Source: Syntrophaceae bacterium
GTDB lineage: Bacteria > Desulfobacterota > Syntrophorhabdia > Syntrophorhabdales > WCHB1-27
Direction: 5' to 3'
Assembly (NCBI GenBank): GCA_003165115.1
Contig: PLSJ01000332.1
Location: 4,925-19,584 of the forward strand
DNA length: 14,660 nucleotides
Shown here: positions 14,352-14,660 of the stretch, one piece after another
Layout of the letters: the number at the start of each line of letters is the position of its first letter
How positions within the stretch are numbered: the first letter of the stretch is position 1
Notes under the pieces: generated by a model
What the model was told of the DNA's origin: nothing
The model's database searches: none
The model's input: the letters and a program-made list of their open reading frames with translations, nothing else
Made by a program: the position numbers and the translations under genes

Positions 14352-14660
14352 ATGGTCAATCGTAATGCAGGAAAAAGACTTCTTGTGCTTATGGCAGTTC
14401 TGCTCCTTCAATGGGCCTTCGCCGGGGTGCTGACGGCAGCGGAACCGGCTAAGATTGTACAGGGCGGAGCGGTTCTGACCGTGGCCGAGTCCAAGAGGCT
14501 GATCGCCAAGGCTGTGGTACAGATGCCGATCGTCAAGAATGCCCTTGCAAACGGTATGGTCATTATCATCAAGGGGACAACCAATGCCTACGTGGCAGAG
14601 GAGATCACCGGGCAGAAAGTCGAGCGTCCGGCATTTGTGACGGGAAGAATTACCGGGAAA
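14352..14660 (+). CDS. Exported protein of unknown family, 3' end missing
   Basis: The frame is open from ATG 14352 to the window edge (103 codons, no stop). GGGAGG at 14339-14344, seven bases before the ATG, is a strong ribosome binding site. The N-terminus is a signal peptide: a basic start (NRNAGKR), a hydrophobic core (about 10-24) and possible cleavage after AFA (24) or TAA (30). The mature part begins EPAKIVQGGAVLTVAESKRLIAK, then LANGMVIIIKGTTNAYVAEE, with no Cys after the signal and no enzyme motif I recognise. It is probably periplasmic or exported. It stands apart from the upstream operon by 209 bp with its own promoter-like region. I cannot name the family. Confidence 0.8.
   Translation, partial: MVNRNAGKRLLVLMAVLLLQWAFAGVLTAAEPAKIVQGGAVLTVAESKRLIAKAVVQMPIVKNALANGMVIIIKGTTNAYVAEEITGQKVERPAFVTGRITGK

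Noticed and set aside
1..14660. Defence system, prophage, insertion sequence or CRISPR array
   Set aside because: No transposase, integrase, nuclease, repeat array or tRNA-flanked island is visible; gene order and composition look like core chromosome throughout.

Overview
The window is a compact, GC-rich, entirely plus-strand stretch of chromosome. It most likely comes from an anaerobic Gram-negative bacterium of the former Deltaproteobacteria (Desulfobacterota or a Syntrophorhabdus-like group). The anaerobe call rests on a flavodiiron protein next to rubrerythrin. The outer-membrane call rests on a LapA/LapB-type LPS regulator and a large AsmA-like protein. The rplU-rpmA-obg-proB-proA-nadD-rsfS order fits deltaproteobacteria as I know them. 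The taxonomic call is inference and stops at about phylum or class level.

Layout. Bases 1-1367 hold the 3' part of a flavodiiron (O2/NO reductase) gene and rubrerythrin, a two-gene oxidative-stress unit. Bases 1368-1722 are non-coding: a strong GC-rich stem-loop, a second small hairpin, and a near-consensus sigma70 promoter (TTGACT, 17 bp, TATTAT) about 40 bp before rplU. From 1723 to 14142, 13 genes follow with almost no gaps, and most neighbours overlap by 1-11 bp: rplU, rpmA, obg, proB, proA, nadD, rsfS, a DksA-type gene, a LapA-LapB fusion, apgM, a comF-family gene, an AsmA-like gene and a Rossmann/DUF2520 gene. After a 209-bp gap with weak promoter-like elements, an exported protein of unknown family starts at 14352 and runs off the end.

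How the genes fit together. The first part of the long operon makes ribosomal proteins L21 and L27, the ribosome-assembly GTPase Obg and the ribosome silencing factor RsfS. Embedded in it are proline synthesis (ProB, ProA) and NAD synthesis (NadD). The DksA-type protein would link transcription to ppGpp. The second part turns to the envelope (LapAB fusion, AsmA-like protein), with glycolysis (archaeal-type phosphoglycerate mutase) and a ComF phosphoribosyltransferase between. This reads as a growth-rate-linked housekeeping operon.

I found no defence system, CRISPR array, mobile element, tRNA or rRNA. The points most worth a second look are the single-polypeptide LapA-LapB fusion, a hairpin plus T9 run inside the AsmA-like gene, a nearly perfect 21-bp palindrome at the domain boundary of proB, and the unidentified exported protein at the right edge.
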